A stretch of DNA of 64,000 nucleotides from Clostridiales bacterium (GTDB lineage: Bacteria > Bacillota > Clostridia > Lachnospirales > Lachnospiraceae), in assembly GCA_012520655.1 (NCBI GenBank), contig JAAYNW010000039.1:1-64000 (forward strand). The letters run 5' to 3'. Shown piece after piece: positions 17,737 to 25,420 of the stretch. Numbering within the stretch: position 1 is the first letter of the stretch; each line of letters starts with the position of its first letter. The position numbers and the translations under genes are program-made. Below the pieces are notes generated by a model that saw only the letters and a list, made by a program, of their open reading frames with translations, did not search any database and was not told where the DNA came from.

Positions 17737-18047
17737 GTTGAAACCTCCTTTTGTTTGTTTAAAGCGATCATTATTATTAAAACCATCGCAGACATTTCTT
17801 CCGCGAAGGAAGTGCCTTCTTAAAAAACATACAAGAAAACAAATGCTAATAGTAATGATTACTGTAATTGTTATATTATCATATTAAATTTTTTATTACT
17901 ATACAATTTTTCTCATTAATTGTACTTTTTATAATACAAATTATAAAACAAATTAGGGTAGAAATAAAGCATATATTATTGTAAAATCTTTAACATAAAT
18001 AAATAATCGGAAAAGCGCTTTCGAACCGATAAGATAAGGAGATAATT
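17737..18047. promoter_or_regulatory. Divergent nifJ-ackA promoter region with cre-like site
   Basis: No gene lies in these 311 bases. On the minus strand TTGTAT (17901-17906) and TATGAT (17878-17883), 17 apart, are a candidate nifJ promoter. On the plus strand TTGTAC (17920-17925) and TATAAA (17942-17947), 16 apart, may serve ackA. At 18012-18021 AAAGCGCTTT is the palindromic core of a CcpA cre site (full match GAAAAGCGCTTTCG), flanked by ATCGG/CCGAT arms at 18005-18009 and 18026-18030, just before the ackA ribosome site. Confidence 0.55.
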
Positions 18048-19244
18048 ATGAATGTATTAGTTATAAACTGTGGAAGTTCATCGTTAAAATATCAGCTAAT
18101 AAACAGTAAAACCGAGGAAGTCCTTGCGAAAGGGTTATGCGAAAGAATCGGTATTGATGCGAGCTCCATAGTTCATCAGCCGGCGGGAGGAAAAAAGTGG
18201 AAAAGAGAGGTGGACATGCCAGATCATACGGCGGCTGTAAAGCTGATGATTGAAACGTTAACGGATAAAGAGACAGGGGTAATCAGTTCTCTTGATGAAA
18301 TAGATGCGGTGGGGCATCGAATTGTTCACGGTGGAGAGAAATTTGCGTCTTCCGTAATCATTACGGAAGAGGTGCAAAGGCAGGTAGAAGAGTGTAATGA
18401 TCTGGCACCTCTCCATAACCCTGCAAATCTGATCGGAATCCGTTCCTGCAGAGAAGTGATGCCTGATGTGCCTATGGTAGGAGTGTTCGATACCGCTTTT
18501 CATCAGACTATGCCTCCAAAAGCGTATATGTACGGACTTCCCTATGAATATTATAAAAATTATAAAGTCAGGAGATACGGCTTTCACGGAACGAGCCATG
18601 ACTTCGTTTCTCAAAGAGCGGCCGAGATTCTCGGAAAAGACAGAAAGGATCTGAGGATTATTGTCTGTCACCTCGGAAATGGTGCCAGTGTATCCGCCGT
18701 CAAATACGGGCAATCTGTGGATACCTCTATGGGACTGACGCCTCTCGAAGGACTGATTATGGGAACGAGAAGCGGAGATATAGATCCGGCGATCATAACC
18801 TTTACTGCCAAGAAGGAGAACATCTCTGCAGAGGAAATGATCGATATATGCAACAAAAAATCGGGAGTCCTCGGCTTATCAGGAGGTTTATCCAGCGACT
18901 TCAGAGATTTGGCGGAAGCGGCCGCAGACGGAAATGACAGTGCCAAAACAGCGCTGGAAACCTATGCGTACAGGGTAGGCAAATATATAGGAGCTTATGC
19001 GGCGGCAATGAACGGTGTCGATATCATCGCATTTACTGCGGGAGCGGGCGAGAATAACGCGGAAGTCCGCAAATTAATCGGGCAATATATAGGATTCCTC
19101 GGAACGAATATCGATGATGAAAAAAATAAAATCCGCGGAAAAGAAGTTATTCTTTCCGATGAGGGTTCGAAAGTAGTTACTATGGTCGTACCCACCGACG
19201 AAGAACTTGCCATAGCGCGGGAGACGGTAAGGTTAGTAAAATGA
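18048..19244 (+). CDS. ackA: Acetate kinase
   Basis: A 398-residue ASKHA-fold kinase that makes ATP and acetate from acetyl phosphate. It starts with the phosphate-binding VINCGSSSLKYQL, has GHRIVHGGEKF near residue 87, the FDTAFH aspartate, RRYGFHGTSH near 175, and DTSMGLTPLEGLIMGTRSGDIDP. Length and motifs are normal. AAGGAG stands before ATG 18048. Unlike in many Firmicutes, pta is not adjacent. A cre-like palindrome 27 bases upstream suggests catabolite control. Confidence 0.97.
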   Translation: MNVLVINCGSSSLKYQLINSKTEEVLAKGLCERIGIDASSIVHQPAGGKKWKREVDMPDHTAAVKLMIETLTDKETGVISSLDEIDAVGHRIVHGGEKFASSVIITEEVQRQVEECNDLAPLHNPANLIGIRSCREVMPDVPMVGVFDTAFHQTMPPKAYMYGLPYEYYKNYKVRRYGFHGTSHDFVSQRAAEILGKDRKDLRIIVCHLGNGASVSAVKYGQSVDTSMGLTPLEGLIMGTRSGDIDPAIITFTAKKENISAEEMIDICNKKSGVLGLSGGLSSDFRDLAEAAADGNDSAKTALETYAYRVGKYIGAYAAAMNGVDIIAFTAGAGENNAEVRKLIGQYIGFLGTNIDDEKNKIRGKEVILSDEGSKVVTMVVPTDEELAIARETVRLVK

Positions 19245-19311
19245 GATAATACTGATATATTTGGGAAAGCATCACTTATAGATTGCAGTCAGGCTGTTAG
19301 AAAGGATTTTT

Positions 19312-20643
19312 ATGTACATTGAACTGCCGGAAAAGGTTAAAGAAATTATATCCGTCATTGAAGGTGCCGGATATGAAGCGTATGCCGTCGGAGGATGCGT
19401 AAGAGATTCGATTCTTGGACGAGTGCCGGATGACTGGGATATCGCTACTTCGGCGAAACCGGATAAAATAAAGGAGCTTTTCAGAAGGACTGTGGATACG
19501 GGCATTAAACATGGAACGGTTACCGTGCTTATGGATAAGGAAGGCTTTGAAGTGACTACGTATCGGATTGACGGGGAATATGAAGACAGCAGGCATCCGA
19601 AAGATGTCACTTTTACTTCCGATATCGCGGAGGATCTGAAGCGAAGGGACTTTACAGTCAATGCCATGGCGTATAATGACAGCCGTGGCTTAATCGACAT
19701 ATTCTGCGGAATAGAAGATATCGATAAGAAAATCATACGCTGTGTGGGCAAACCGAAGGATCGGTTTTCGGAGGATGCCTTGCGCATGATGCGGGCGGTA
19801 CGCTTCTCGGCTCAGCTCGGATATTCTATTGAAGGCAGAACTAAAACGGCGATTGGTGAAATGGCGGGGAACCTGAGGAATATAAGTGCGGAACGTATTC
19901 AGACAGAGCTTCTTAAACTGCTGCTCTCACCTCATCCCGATTACCTGAGGATCTGCTATGAAGTGGGAATTACAAAGGTAATCCTGCCGGAGTTCGATCG
20001 TTGTATGGAGACGCAGCAGAAGAATCCGCACCACATTTATTCGGTAGGAGAGCATACGCTGCATTCCATTCAGGCGGTGGAAGCCGATAAAGTCCTTCGA
20101 CTTGCTATGCTGTTTCACGATATAGGAAAGCCGGAGACGAAAAAGAGAGATTGCTTCGGGACCGACCATTTTTATAGTCATGGATCGGTAGGCGCAAGTA
20201 TTGCGAAAGCGGTGCTTCGCAGGCTGAAATTCGATAATGATACAATTAATAAGGTGTCGAAGCTGGTTCTTTATCACGATTATGACATTCATATGTCTTC
20301 CGCGGGCATCCGAAGAGCCATTTATAGAATCGGAGAGGATATTTTTCCGTATATTTTTGCCGTAAAGCGTGCGGATGCTTTAGCCCAAAGCGAATACAAG
20401 AGGGAGGAGAAGTTAAGGACGCTGGAAGAGCTGGAGCGGATTTATGCGCAGGTACTCGAAGCAAAAGAGTGTGTTTCCCTCAGGATGCTTGCCGTAACGG
20501 GCAAGGATCTCATAGAGGACGGTATGACTCCGGGGAAAGAGCTGGGAGAGGTTTTAAAACAGCTTTTGGAGGTCGTATTGGAGGAGCCGAAGCTGAATAC
20601 GAAAGAAGAACTTTTGAAATATGCGCGCATGATAAAATCGTAA
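19312..20643 (+). CDS. cca: CCA tRNA nucleotidyltransferase with HD domain
   Basis: A 443-residue class II enzyme that adds or repairs the 3' CCA of tRNAs. The polymerase head shows GGCVRDSILGRVPDDWDIAT (residues 27-46) with the paired catalytic aspartates, then RRDFTVNAMAY, the nucleotide-binding EDALRMMRAVRFSAQLGY, and a C-terminal HD phosphohydrolase domain (AMLFHDIGKP, and LVLYHDYD). The two tRNAs in this window do not encode their CCA ends, so the enzyme is needed. AAAGGA precedes ATG 19312. Confidence 0.93.
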   Translation: MYIELPEKVKEIISVIEGAGYEAYAVGGCVRDSILGRVPDDWDIATSAKPDKIKELFRRTVDTGIKHGTVTVLMDKEGFEVTTYRIDGEYEDSRHPKDVTFTSDIAEDLKRRDFTVNAMAYNDSRGLIDIFCGIEDIDKKIIRCVGKPKDRFSEDALRMMRAVRFSAQLGYSIEGRTKTAIGEMAGNLRNISAERIQTELLKLLLSPHPDYLRICYEVGITKVILPEFDRCMETQQKNPHHIYSVGEHTLHSIQAVEADKVLRLAMLFHDIGKPETKKRDCFGTDHFYSHGSVGASIAKAVLRRLKFDNDTINKVSKLVLYHDYDIHMSSAGIRRAIYRIGEDIFPYIFAVKRADALAQSEYKREEKLRTLEELERIYAQVLEAKECVSLRMLAVTGKDLIEDGMTPGKELGEVLKQLLEVVLEEPKLNTKEELLKYARMIKS

Positions 20644-20736
20644 AAATGAATTTGGATTATGTGAAAAACAATAGATGAATACTTTGCCATATCATCTCAT
20701 AAGATAGGATAGAACTACGATATGGGGGGTATTCAT

Positions 20737-21774
20737 GTGAATGACAGGGCAGTCAGCGTTCTTGAAAACTATGATATAGACGTGCTTCGAACATGGAAAG
20801 GCCGAGGAGCAATTTTATGCGACTCCAATAAAGGCCTGCTTATTCTGAAAGAATATGTGGGGCCTAAGGATAAAATATTTTTTCAGGATGCGCTGCTTAA
20901 TTCGATAAAAAAGCAGGGTTTTTATATGGTGGAATCCATCCTGAAATCGAAGGATGGAGAACTGGTTGTTTATGACCAGGATAAAATGCCATACATATTA
21001 AAAACTTATTTTGACGGCAGGGAGTGTAACATTCGTGATACCAAGGAATGTATACAAGCCGTAAAGACATTGGCCTGCCTTCATAACGCTTCCGATATGC
21101 CCGGATTTCAAGGAAGTTATGACGATATAGGATTTAAAATCGACAAGGAATATGAAAAGCATAATAAAGAGCTGCGCAAAGTCAGGAAGTTTTTGCGGGA
21201 AAAAAGCCAGAAGACAAATTTTGAAATATTTTTGTTAAAGCATTATGATTATTTCTTCGACCTCGCACTTCAGGTAACGGAAGAGGTGCGCTTTTATTTG
21301 CGGGAAACCCCGTCTGCGCACGGGAAGAAATCCTGTATTGTATGTCACGGAGATTACCAATATCACAATATCCTTGTTCTTAACGGCAGCGCGGCAGCTC
21401 AGACCAACAATACTTTTGCGGTTATCAATTTTGAAAAATGTGTCAGAGATAACCCGGTCAGAGACCTATATCTCTTTATGCGCAAGCTGCTGGAGAAAAG
21501 CAACTGGTCGGAAGAACTGGGAATGACCTTGCTAGAAGCGTACAGCAGCGAAAGAGCTATGTCGGCGGAAGATTACATCCAGTTGTATTATCGCCTTATA
21601 TATCCGGAGAAATTTTGGAAAATTGTAAACTTTTATTATAACTCCGGAAAAGCATGGATTCCCGGCCGTAATTTGGAAAAATTGGAGAAGCTTTTAGAAC
21701 AGGAGCAGGATAAAGTTAAGTTTCTGGAAAATTATAAAAGTACTTACGGACGCTTTTCTTTTGAGATATATTAG
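20737..21774 (+). CDS. CotS-family spore coat / kinase-like protein
   Basis: A 345-residue protein with an aminoglycoside-phosphotransferase-like kinase fold. CHGDYQYHNILV is the Brenner-type catalytic loop and VINFEKCVRDNPVRDLY holds a changed DxD metal region (INFEK where IDFE is usual), features shared by the CotS/CotI/YtaA group of spore coat proteins. Its job is probably in the outer spore layers. GTG 20737 is chosen because GGGGGG stands seven bases before it; ATG 20722 is in frame but lacks a binding site. It precedes a PEGA protein and a block of sporulation genes. Confidence 0.75.
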   Translation: MNDRAVSVLENYDIDVLRTWKGRGAILCDSNKGLLILKEYVGPKDKIFFQDALLNSIKKQGFYMVESILKSKDGELVVYDQDKMPYILKTYFDGRECNIRDTKECIQAVKTLACLHNASDMPGFQGSYDDIGFKIDKEYEKHNKELRKVRKFLREKSQKTNFEIFLLKHYDYFFDLALQVTEEVRFYLRETPSAHGKKSCIVCHGDYQYHNILVLNGSAAAQTNNTFAVINFEKCVRDNPVRDLYLFMRKLLEKSNWSEELGMTLLEAYSSERAMSAEDYIQLYYRLIYPEKFWKIVNFYYNSGKAWIPGRNLEKLEKLLEQEQDKVKFLENYKSTYGRFSFEIY

Positions 21775-21848
21775 TATATAATAACAGAGACATAAAAGGA
21801 AATCACCATACGGAGATACGGTATATTTACGAATGAGGAGGTGTATTC

Positions 21849-23273
21849 ATGCGCATTAATTGGGGGAAAGGGATTGCAAAAAGAAAACCGGTTGTTTTTA
21901 CAGCGGCGGTACTTTTGATATTGACTGCGGGAATAGTCGTAGCAGGAGGATTTCCAATCGAAGGTATGGTAGGTATGGCGCATGAATCCACACATAAAGG
22001 ATATGATTCGGGATTTGTGATTGCTGAGCCCGGAAGCTATGATTCCGTGGATACGGCCGTTATAAGAGAACTGGATCAGGAAAAAAACAGTATTACTTTT
22101 ATGAATATAGAGACGGGGAAAAATTACACGCTTACGTATGACGGCACGACTGTTGTTGAAGATAAATACGGAAGTGCAATGGCGATGTCTCAGATGAAAG
22201 ACGGGGATATTGTAGATGTAACCTTTTTAAAATCAAAGAAAAAGCTTGCAGGGATGAAGCTGTCCGAAAGCGCATGGATTTTCGAGAAGGTTCAGAAATA
22301 TAGCTTTGATCTCTTAAGTAAGAGCGCGGAAATCGGAGGAAGCGTTTACAGCTTAAGGAATGGTGTGGTCGTTACTTCCGAAAGAAGAGATGCGCAGCTT
22401 GAAGACATAATAAACGGCGATATTGTAACGATAAGCGGTATCGGTAATACGGTATACAGTGTGGCGGTGGAACAGGGTCATGGCTACCTGCGGCTCAGCG
22501 ATGAAGAATACCTGAAGGACGGCTGGATAGAAGTGGGTCAGAGCGTCATTTGCCAGATAACGGAAGATATGCTTCTGGTTGTGCCGGAGGGAACTTACGA
22601 CGTACATCTGACCGCAGCAGGTATCGATGAAACAAAGAAAGTCACTGTTTATAGAAACCAAGAGGTTACTTTGGACGTAAGCGATGTCAAGGCGGAGGCT
22701 CCGAAGGTCGGCAAGATTATCTTTGCGGTAACGCCCAGCGATGCGGTCGTTTATATTGACGGGAGTGAAGTGGATATAACCCAACCCGTGGAAGTAGAGT
22801 ATGGTGTGCATCAGATGATAGCAAAGGCAGACGGCTATGATTCGATTACGCAATATATTAAAGTCGGTCAGGAACTGGCGAGCATCAGTGTCACTTTGGA
22901 AGAGAATGAGGGAGAAAAAGAGGATGACAATTCCTCCAGCGTATCTTCGAATGAACTGACGAGTTCTTATAGGGTATATATCGATTCGCCTTCCGACGTG
23001 GAGGTATATGTAGACGGCACTTATATAGGATTGTCTCCGGTTAACTTTAAGAAAGAAGCGGGAACTCATACGATAACATTCAGAAAAACAGGCTATGTTA
23101 CCAAGAGCTATACGGTTCAGATAGATGATGAAGCAAAGGACGTAACCTATTCCTTTACTGATTTGGTAAGGGAAGACGGTACGACTGCAAGCGGCAACAG
23201 TTCATCCGGTACAAGCAGCAGCACTGTAAGCGGTAATTCTGTAAGCGGTAACTCCGTAAGCGGCAATCGATAG
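21849..23273 (+). CDS. Membrane-anchored PEGA-domain protein
   Basis: A 474-residue protein, probably extracellular and held by one N-terminal membrane helix (residues 15-33). A beta-rich region of unknown family (residues 60-270) is followed by two PEGA-like repeats: IFAVTPSDAVVYIDGSEV near 298 and RVYIDSPSDVEVYVDGTYIG near 375, each a small beta-sandwich often found on cell-surface and spore proteins. The tail is low-complexity with repeated SGNS units. AGGAGG precedes ATG 21849. Its function is not known; it may be an adaptor that binds wall or coat components. Confidence 0.8.
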   Translation: MRINWGKGIAKRKPVVFTAAVLLILTAGIVVAGGFPIEGMVGMAHESTHKGYDSGFVIAEPGSYDSVDTAVIRELDQEKNSITFMNIETGKNYTLTYDGTTVVEDKYGSAMAMSQMKDGDIVDVTFLKSKKKLAGMKLSESAWIFEKVQKYSFDLLSKSAEIGGSVYSLRNGVVVTSERRDAQLEDIINGDIVTISGIGNTVYSVAVEQGHGYLRLSDEEYLKDGWIEVGQSVICQITEDMLLVVPEGTYDVHLTAAGIDETKKVTVYRNQEVTLDVSDVKAEAPKVGKIIFAVTPSDAVVYIDGSEVDITQPVEVEYGVHQMIAKADGYDSITQYIKVGQELASISVTLEENEGEKEDDNSSSVSSNELTSSYRVYIDSPSDVEVYVDGTYIGLSPVNFKKEAGTHTITFRKTGYVTKSYTVQIDDEAKDVTYSFTDLVREDGTTASGNSSSGTSSSTVSGNSVSGNSVSGNR

Positions 23274-23333
23274 GCGATAAGTATTAAACGATGGTAAAAC
23301 CTTGAAAAATAGGGCAAAAAAGCCAGATTTCCC

Positions 23334-23362
23334 TTGACAAATTCGCAGAAAACGTCTATAAA
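23334..23362 (+). promoter_or_regulatory. Promoter of the HU gene
   Basis: TTGACA at 23334-23339 and TATAAA at 23357-23362 with a 17-base spacer give a near-consensus sigma-A promoter about 70 bases before the HU start codon. Confidence 0.8.
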
Positions 23363-23438
23363 TATTTATAGGCGTTTCCAAGAGGGGATTGTTAGGAAGA
23401 ATAATACGAAACTTATTATAATTAGGAGGAAGTTCAAT

Positions 23439-23714
23439 ATGAACAAAACAGAATTGGTTGCAGCTATTGCTGATCAGGCTGGGTTATCGAAAAAAGACGC
23501 AGAGAAGGCTTTAAAAGCTTTTACAGATGTAGTAGCAGATGAATTAAAGAAAGATGGTAAAGTGCAGTTAGTAGGCTTCGGTACATTTGAAGTTTCCAAG
23601 AGAGCAGCAAGAGAAGGAAGAAATCCTCAGAGCGGCGAAGTTATGAAAATTGCAGCTTCCAAGGCTCCTAAATTCAAAGCAGGCAAAGCTTTAAAAGATA
23701 TTGTTAATGCATAA
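23439..23714 (+). CDS. HU-family nucleoid DNA-binding protein
   Basis: A 91-residue histone-like protein that bends and packages [28 protein letters not shown] is the N-terminal helical dimer region and [22 protein letters not shown] is the hallmark beta-arm with the intercalating Asn-Pro. ATG 23439 is preceded by AGGAGG at 23424-23429; longer in-frame starts overlap the promoter. A terminator follows directly, so it is probably a single-gene transcript with some read-through into rqcP. Confidence 0.96.
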   Translation: MNKTELVAAIADQAGLSKKDAEKALKAFTDVVADELKKDGKVQLVGFGTFEVSKRAAREGRNPQSGEVMKIAASKAPKFKAGKALKDIVNA

Positions 23715-23735
23715 TAAGCAGATGCTGAATCTTAT

Positions 23736-23766
23736 GAGAACCTGGAAACAGGTTCTCTTTGTTTTT
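23736..23766 (+). terminator. Terminator after HU
   Basis: GAGAACCTG at 23736-23744 and CAGGTTCTC at 23749-23757 form a perfect nine-pair stem with a GAAA tetraloop, followed by TTTGTTTTT. Confidence 0.9.
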
Positions 23767-23783
23767 AAAGGGAGAATCGATCA

Positions 23784-24023
23784 ATGAGACTCGATAAATA
23801 TTTAAAGGTTTCCCGTCTTATTAAGAGGCGTACGGTAGCGAATGAAGCGTGCGATGCCGGAAGAGTGCTTATCAACGATAGGCCAGCCAAGGCTTCTTCT
23901 AATGTAAAGCAAGGCGATATCATTACGATCCGGTTCGGCAATAAGGATGTAAAAGTAGAAGTACTCGATGTACAGGAAACCGTGAAAAAAGATGAAGCGA
24001 AAGAATTGTTTCGGTATATTTAA
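23784..24023 (+). CDS. rqcP: S4-domain RNA-binding protein RqcP (YabO)
   Basis: A 79-residue S4-fold protein: MRLDKYLKVSRLIKRRTVANEACDAGRVLIND is the canonical S4 RNA-binding motif. Bacillus RqcP (YabO) acts with RqcH in ribosome-associated quality control, helping add C-terminal alanine tails to stalled chains on the 50S subunit. Position before yabP and yabQ matches the Bacillus order (yabO-yabP-yabQ-divIC), which strengthens the assignment. AAAGGGAGA precedes the ATG. Confidence 0.88.
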   Translation: MRLDKYLKVSRLIKRRTVANEACDAGRVLINDRPAKASSNVKQGDIITIRFGNKDVKVEVLDVQETVKKDEAKELFRYI

Positions 24024-24071
24024 AAAAGACCTCTCATATAATCTATAAGAGATTGTAGGAGGGGTTTTTCT

Positions 24072-24362
24072 ATGGAAGATTTAAATACTGCGAAGCAGCG
24101 TACACATAAATTGATGCTTACAAACAGGAGGACATGTACTATTAGCGGAGTCAGCGATGTGCTGTCTTTTGACATAAAGGAAGTGCTGCTCGAGACGGAC
24201 CAGGGTATGCTGATGATCAAGGGGGGCGACCTGCATGTCAGCCGTCTGACGTTAGATAAGGGAGAAGTGGATATCGACGGGAAAATAGACAGCTTTACCT
24301 ATTCGGAAGTGACGGGATATGGCAATAAGGGAGAATCTCTTATTTCAAGGCTGTTTAAATAG
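24072..24362 (+). CDS. yabP: Sporulation protein YabP
   Basis: A 96-residue beta-rich protein. The sequence LTNRRTCTISGVSDVLSFDIKEVLLETDQG and GDLHVSRLTLDKGEVDIDG are typical of YabP/YqfC-type spore proteins. It is followed within ten bases by yabQ. In Bacillus the pair is made in the mother cell and is required for sporulation, YabQ for the cortex. The ribosome site GGAGGGG lies in a weak stem with upstream sequence. Confidence 0.9.
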   Translation: MEDLNTAKQRTHKLMLTNRRTCTISGVSDVLSFDIKEVLLETDQGMLMIKGGDLHVSRLTLDKGEVDIDGKIDSFTYSEVTGYGNKGESLISRLFK

Positions 24363-24369
24363 GTGATGC

Positions 24370-24858
24370 ATGAGTCAGGACATTGTAAATGAAGTGTACT
24401 TTTTACTCGGTTCTATTTTAATGGGAATCATCATTACCTTTGTGTATGATTTTATTCTCATTTGGAGAAAGGTCGTCCGGCATACTCTTTTTTTTATATC
24501 CTTGGAGGATTTTGCATTTTGGGTAGCCTGCGCTATCACTGTTTTTTATATGTTGTATGAAGAAAATGACGGAATTCTAAGGTGGTTTGCGGTTTCCGGA
24601 GCGGCTCTCGGCATGCTCATATATAAGAAGACTATAGGAAATCACTTTGTAGAAATTATGTCAACCTGTATAAAAAAAGAGATATATTTGATTAGAAAAA
24701 TATTGAGTTTTGTTTTCAGGCCAATAAATTGGATTCTGAAGAAAATAAAAAAATCTTGTGGAATTTTGCTTCGGAAGCAAAGAAAATTAGCAAAATATAT
24801 AAAAAAGAAGTTGACGGTTTTCCTAAAAATGCTTAAAATAACATTATGTAAACATTAA
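24370..24858 (+). CDS. yabQ: Spore cortex protein YabQ
   Basis: A 162-residue membrane protein with about four hydrophobic helices in the first 110 residues and a Lys-rich cytoplasmic tail. The opening (IVNEVYFLLGSILMGIIITFVYDFILIWRKVVRH) and LEDFAFWVACAITVFYMLYEENDGILRWF fit the YabQ family. Bacillus YabQ sits in the outer forespore membrane and is needed for cortex synthesis. It lies directly after yabP and before divIC, as in other Firmicutes. Confidence 0.9.
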   Translation: MSQDIVNEVYFLLGSILMGIIITFVYDFILIWRKVVRHTLFFISLEDFAFWVACAITVFYMLYEENDGILRWFAVSGAALGMLIYKKTIGNHFVEIMSTCIKKEIYLIRKILSFVFRPINWILKKIKKSCGILLRKQRKLAKYIKKKLTVFLKMLKITLCKH

Positions 24859-24912
24859 AGTAAATTTGCATCTTAATGTTTGCAGTCTAATGAGAAAGGT
24901 ATGGGGATAATT

Positions 24913-25218
24913 ATGGCGAGGCGAGCGGCTTACCAGAAAAGAAATCAGAATAAGTTCGGCATGTTTCTGGTTACTACGGTAATCGTTATGATGCTGGTCG
25001 TGGTGGCGATAAACAGCATTGAGCTGAAGCAGAAGATTGCCATATACGAGGCAAAGGAACAAGCGCTTATGGAACAGATTAAAGAAGAGGAAGAAAGAGC
25101 GGAAGAGATTGACGAGTTTGGCAAATATACCCAGACTAAAAAGTATATAGAAGAGGTAGCAAAGGATAAGCTGGGCCTTGTACATGAAGGTGAGATTATT
25201 TTTAAAGATGAAGATTAA
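24913..25218 (+). CDS. divIC: FtsB/DivIC-type septum formation initiator
   Basis: A 101-residue bitopic division protein: a basic cytoplasmic start (MARRAAYQKRNQNK), one membrane helix at about residues 15-34, then a coiled coil rich in Glu and Lys and a C-terminal region with YIEEVAKDKLGLVHEGEIIF typical of DivIC. It acts with FtsL and DivIB/FtsQ in the divisome. ATG 24913 has GGGG six bases ahead; ATG 24901 is in frame but poorly placed. The neighbours match the Bacillus yabQ-divIC order. Confidence 0.88.
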   Translation: MARRAAYQKRNQNKFGMFLVTTVIVMMLVVVAINSIELKQKIAIYEAKEQALMEQIKEEEERAEEIDEFGKYTQTKKYIEEVAKDKLGLVHEGEIIFKDED

Positions 25219-25256
25219 ATGCAGATAACCGGGAATAACGGTATCTGCATTTTTTG
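25219..25256 (+). terminator. Terminator after divIC
   Basis: ATGCAGATA at 25219-25227 pairs with TATCTGCAT at 25242-25250, with CCG/CGG inside, followed by a T-run at 25250-25255. It ends the rqcP-yabP-yabQ-divIC transcript. Confidence 0.88.
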
Positions 25257-25320
25257 TCGCAATAAAAACTGATTTACTGTCCCAGTTTTGACAAATAAGG
25301 CAAAATGCTTCTTGTATAAT
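25255..25320 (+). promoter_or_regulatory. Spo0A-type spoIIE promoter with 21-bp spacer
   Basis: A consensus -35 TTGACA (25288-25293) and consensus -10 TATAAT (25315-25320) are 21 bases apart, too far for normal sigma-A use. Known Spo0A-activated promoters of Bacillus spoIIE and spoIIG have just this 21-22 base spacing. Candidate 0A boxes (consensus TGTCGAA) are TGTCGCA at 25255-25261, TGTCCCA at 25278-25284 and TGACAAA at 25289-25295, the last on the -35 box. Confidence 0.7.
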
Positions 25321-25420
25321 ATTCCCTTACAAGAGTAGTGTGAAAAATTCACACGACAAATTCGTACTGTCGCCTCAGTTCACAGACGGCGGCAGAATGA
25401 TTATAGTGGAGGGATGCATA

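Noticed and set aside
24023-24070. Terminator-like A-run and T-run pair between rqcP and yabP
   Set aside because: The arms AAAAAGACCTC and GAGGGGTTTTT have two adjacent mismatches and a long internal segment; too weak to call a terminator, although it covers the yabP ribosome site.
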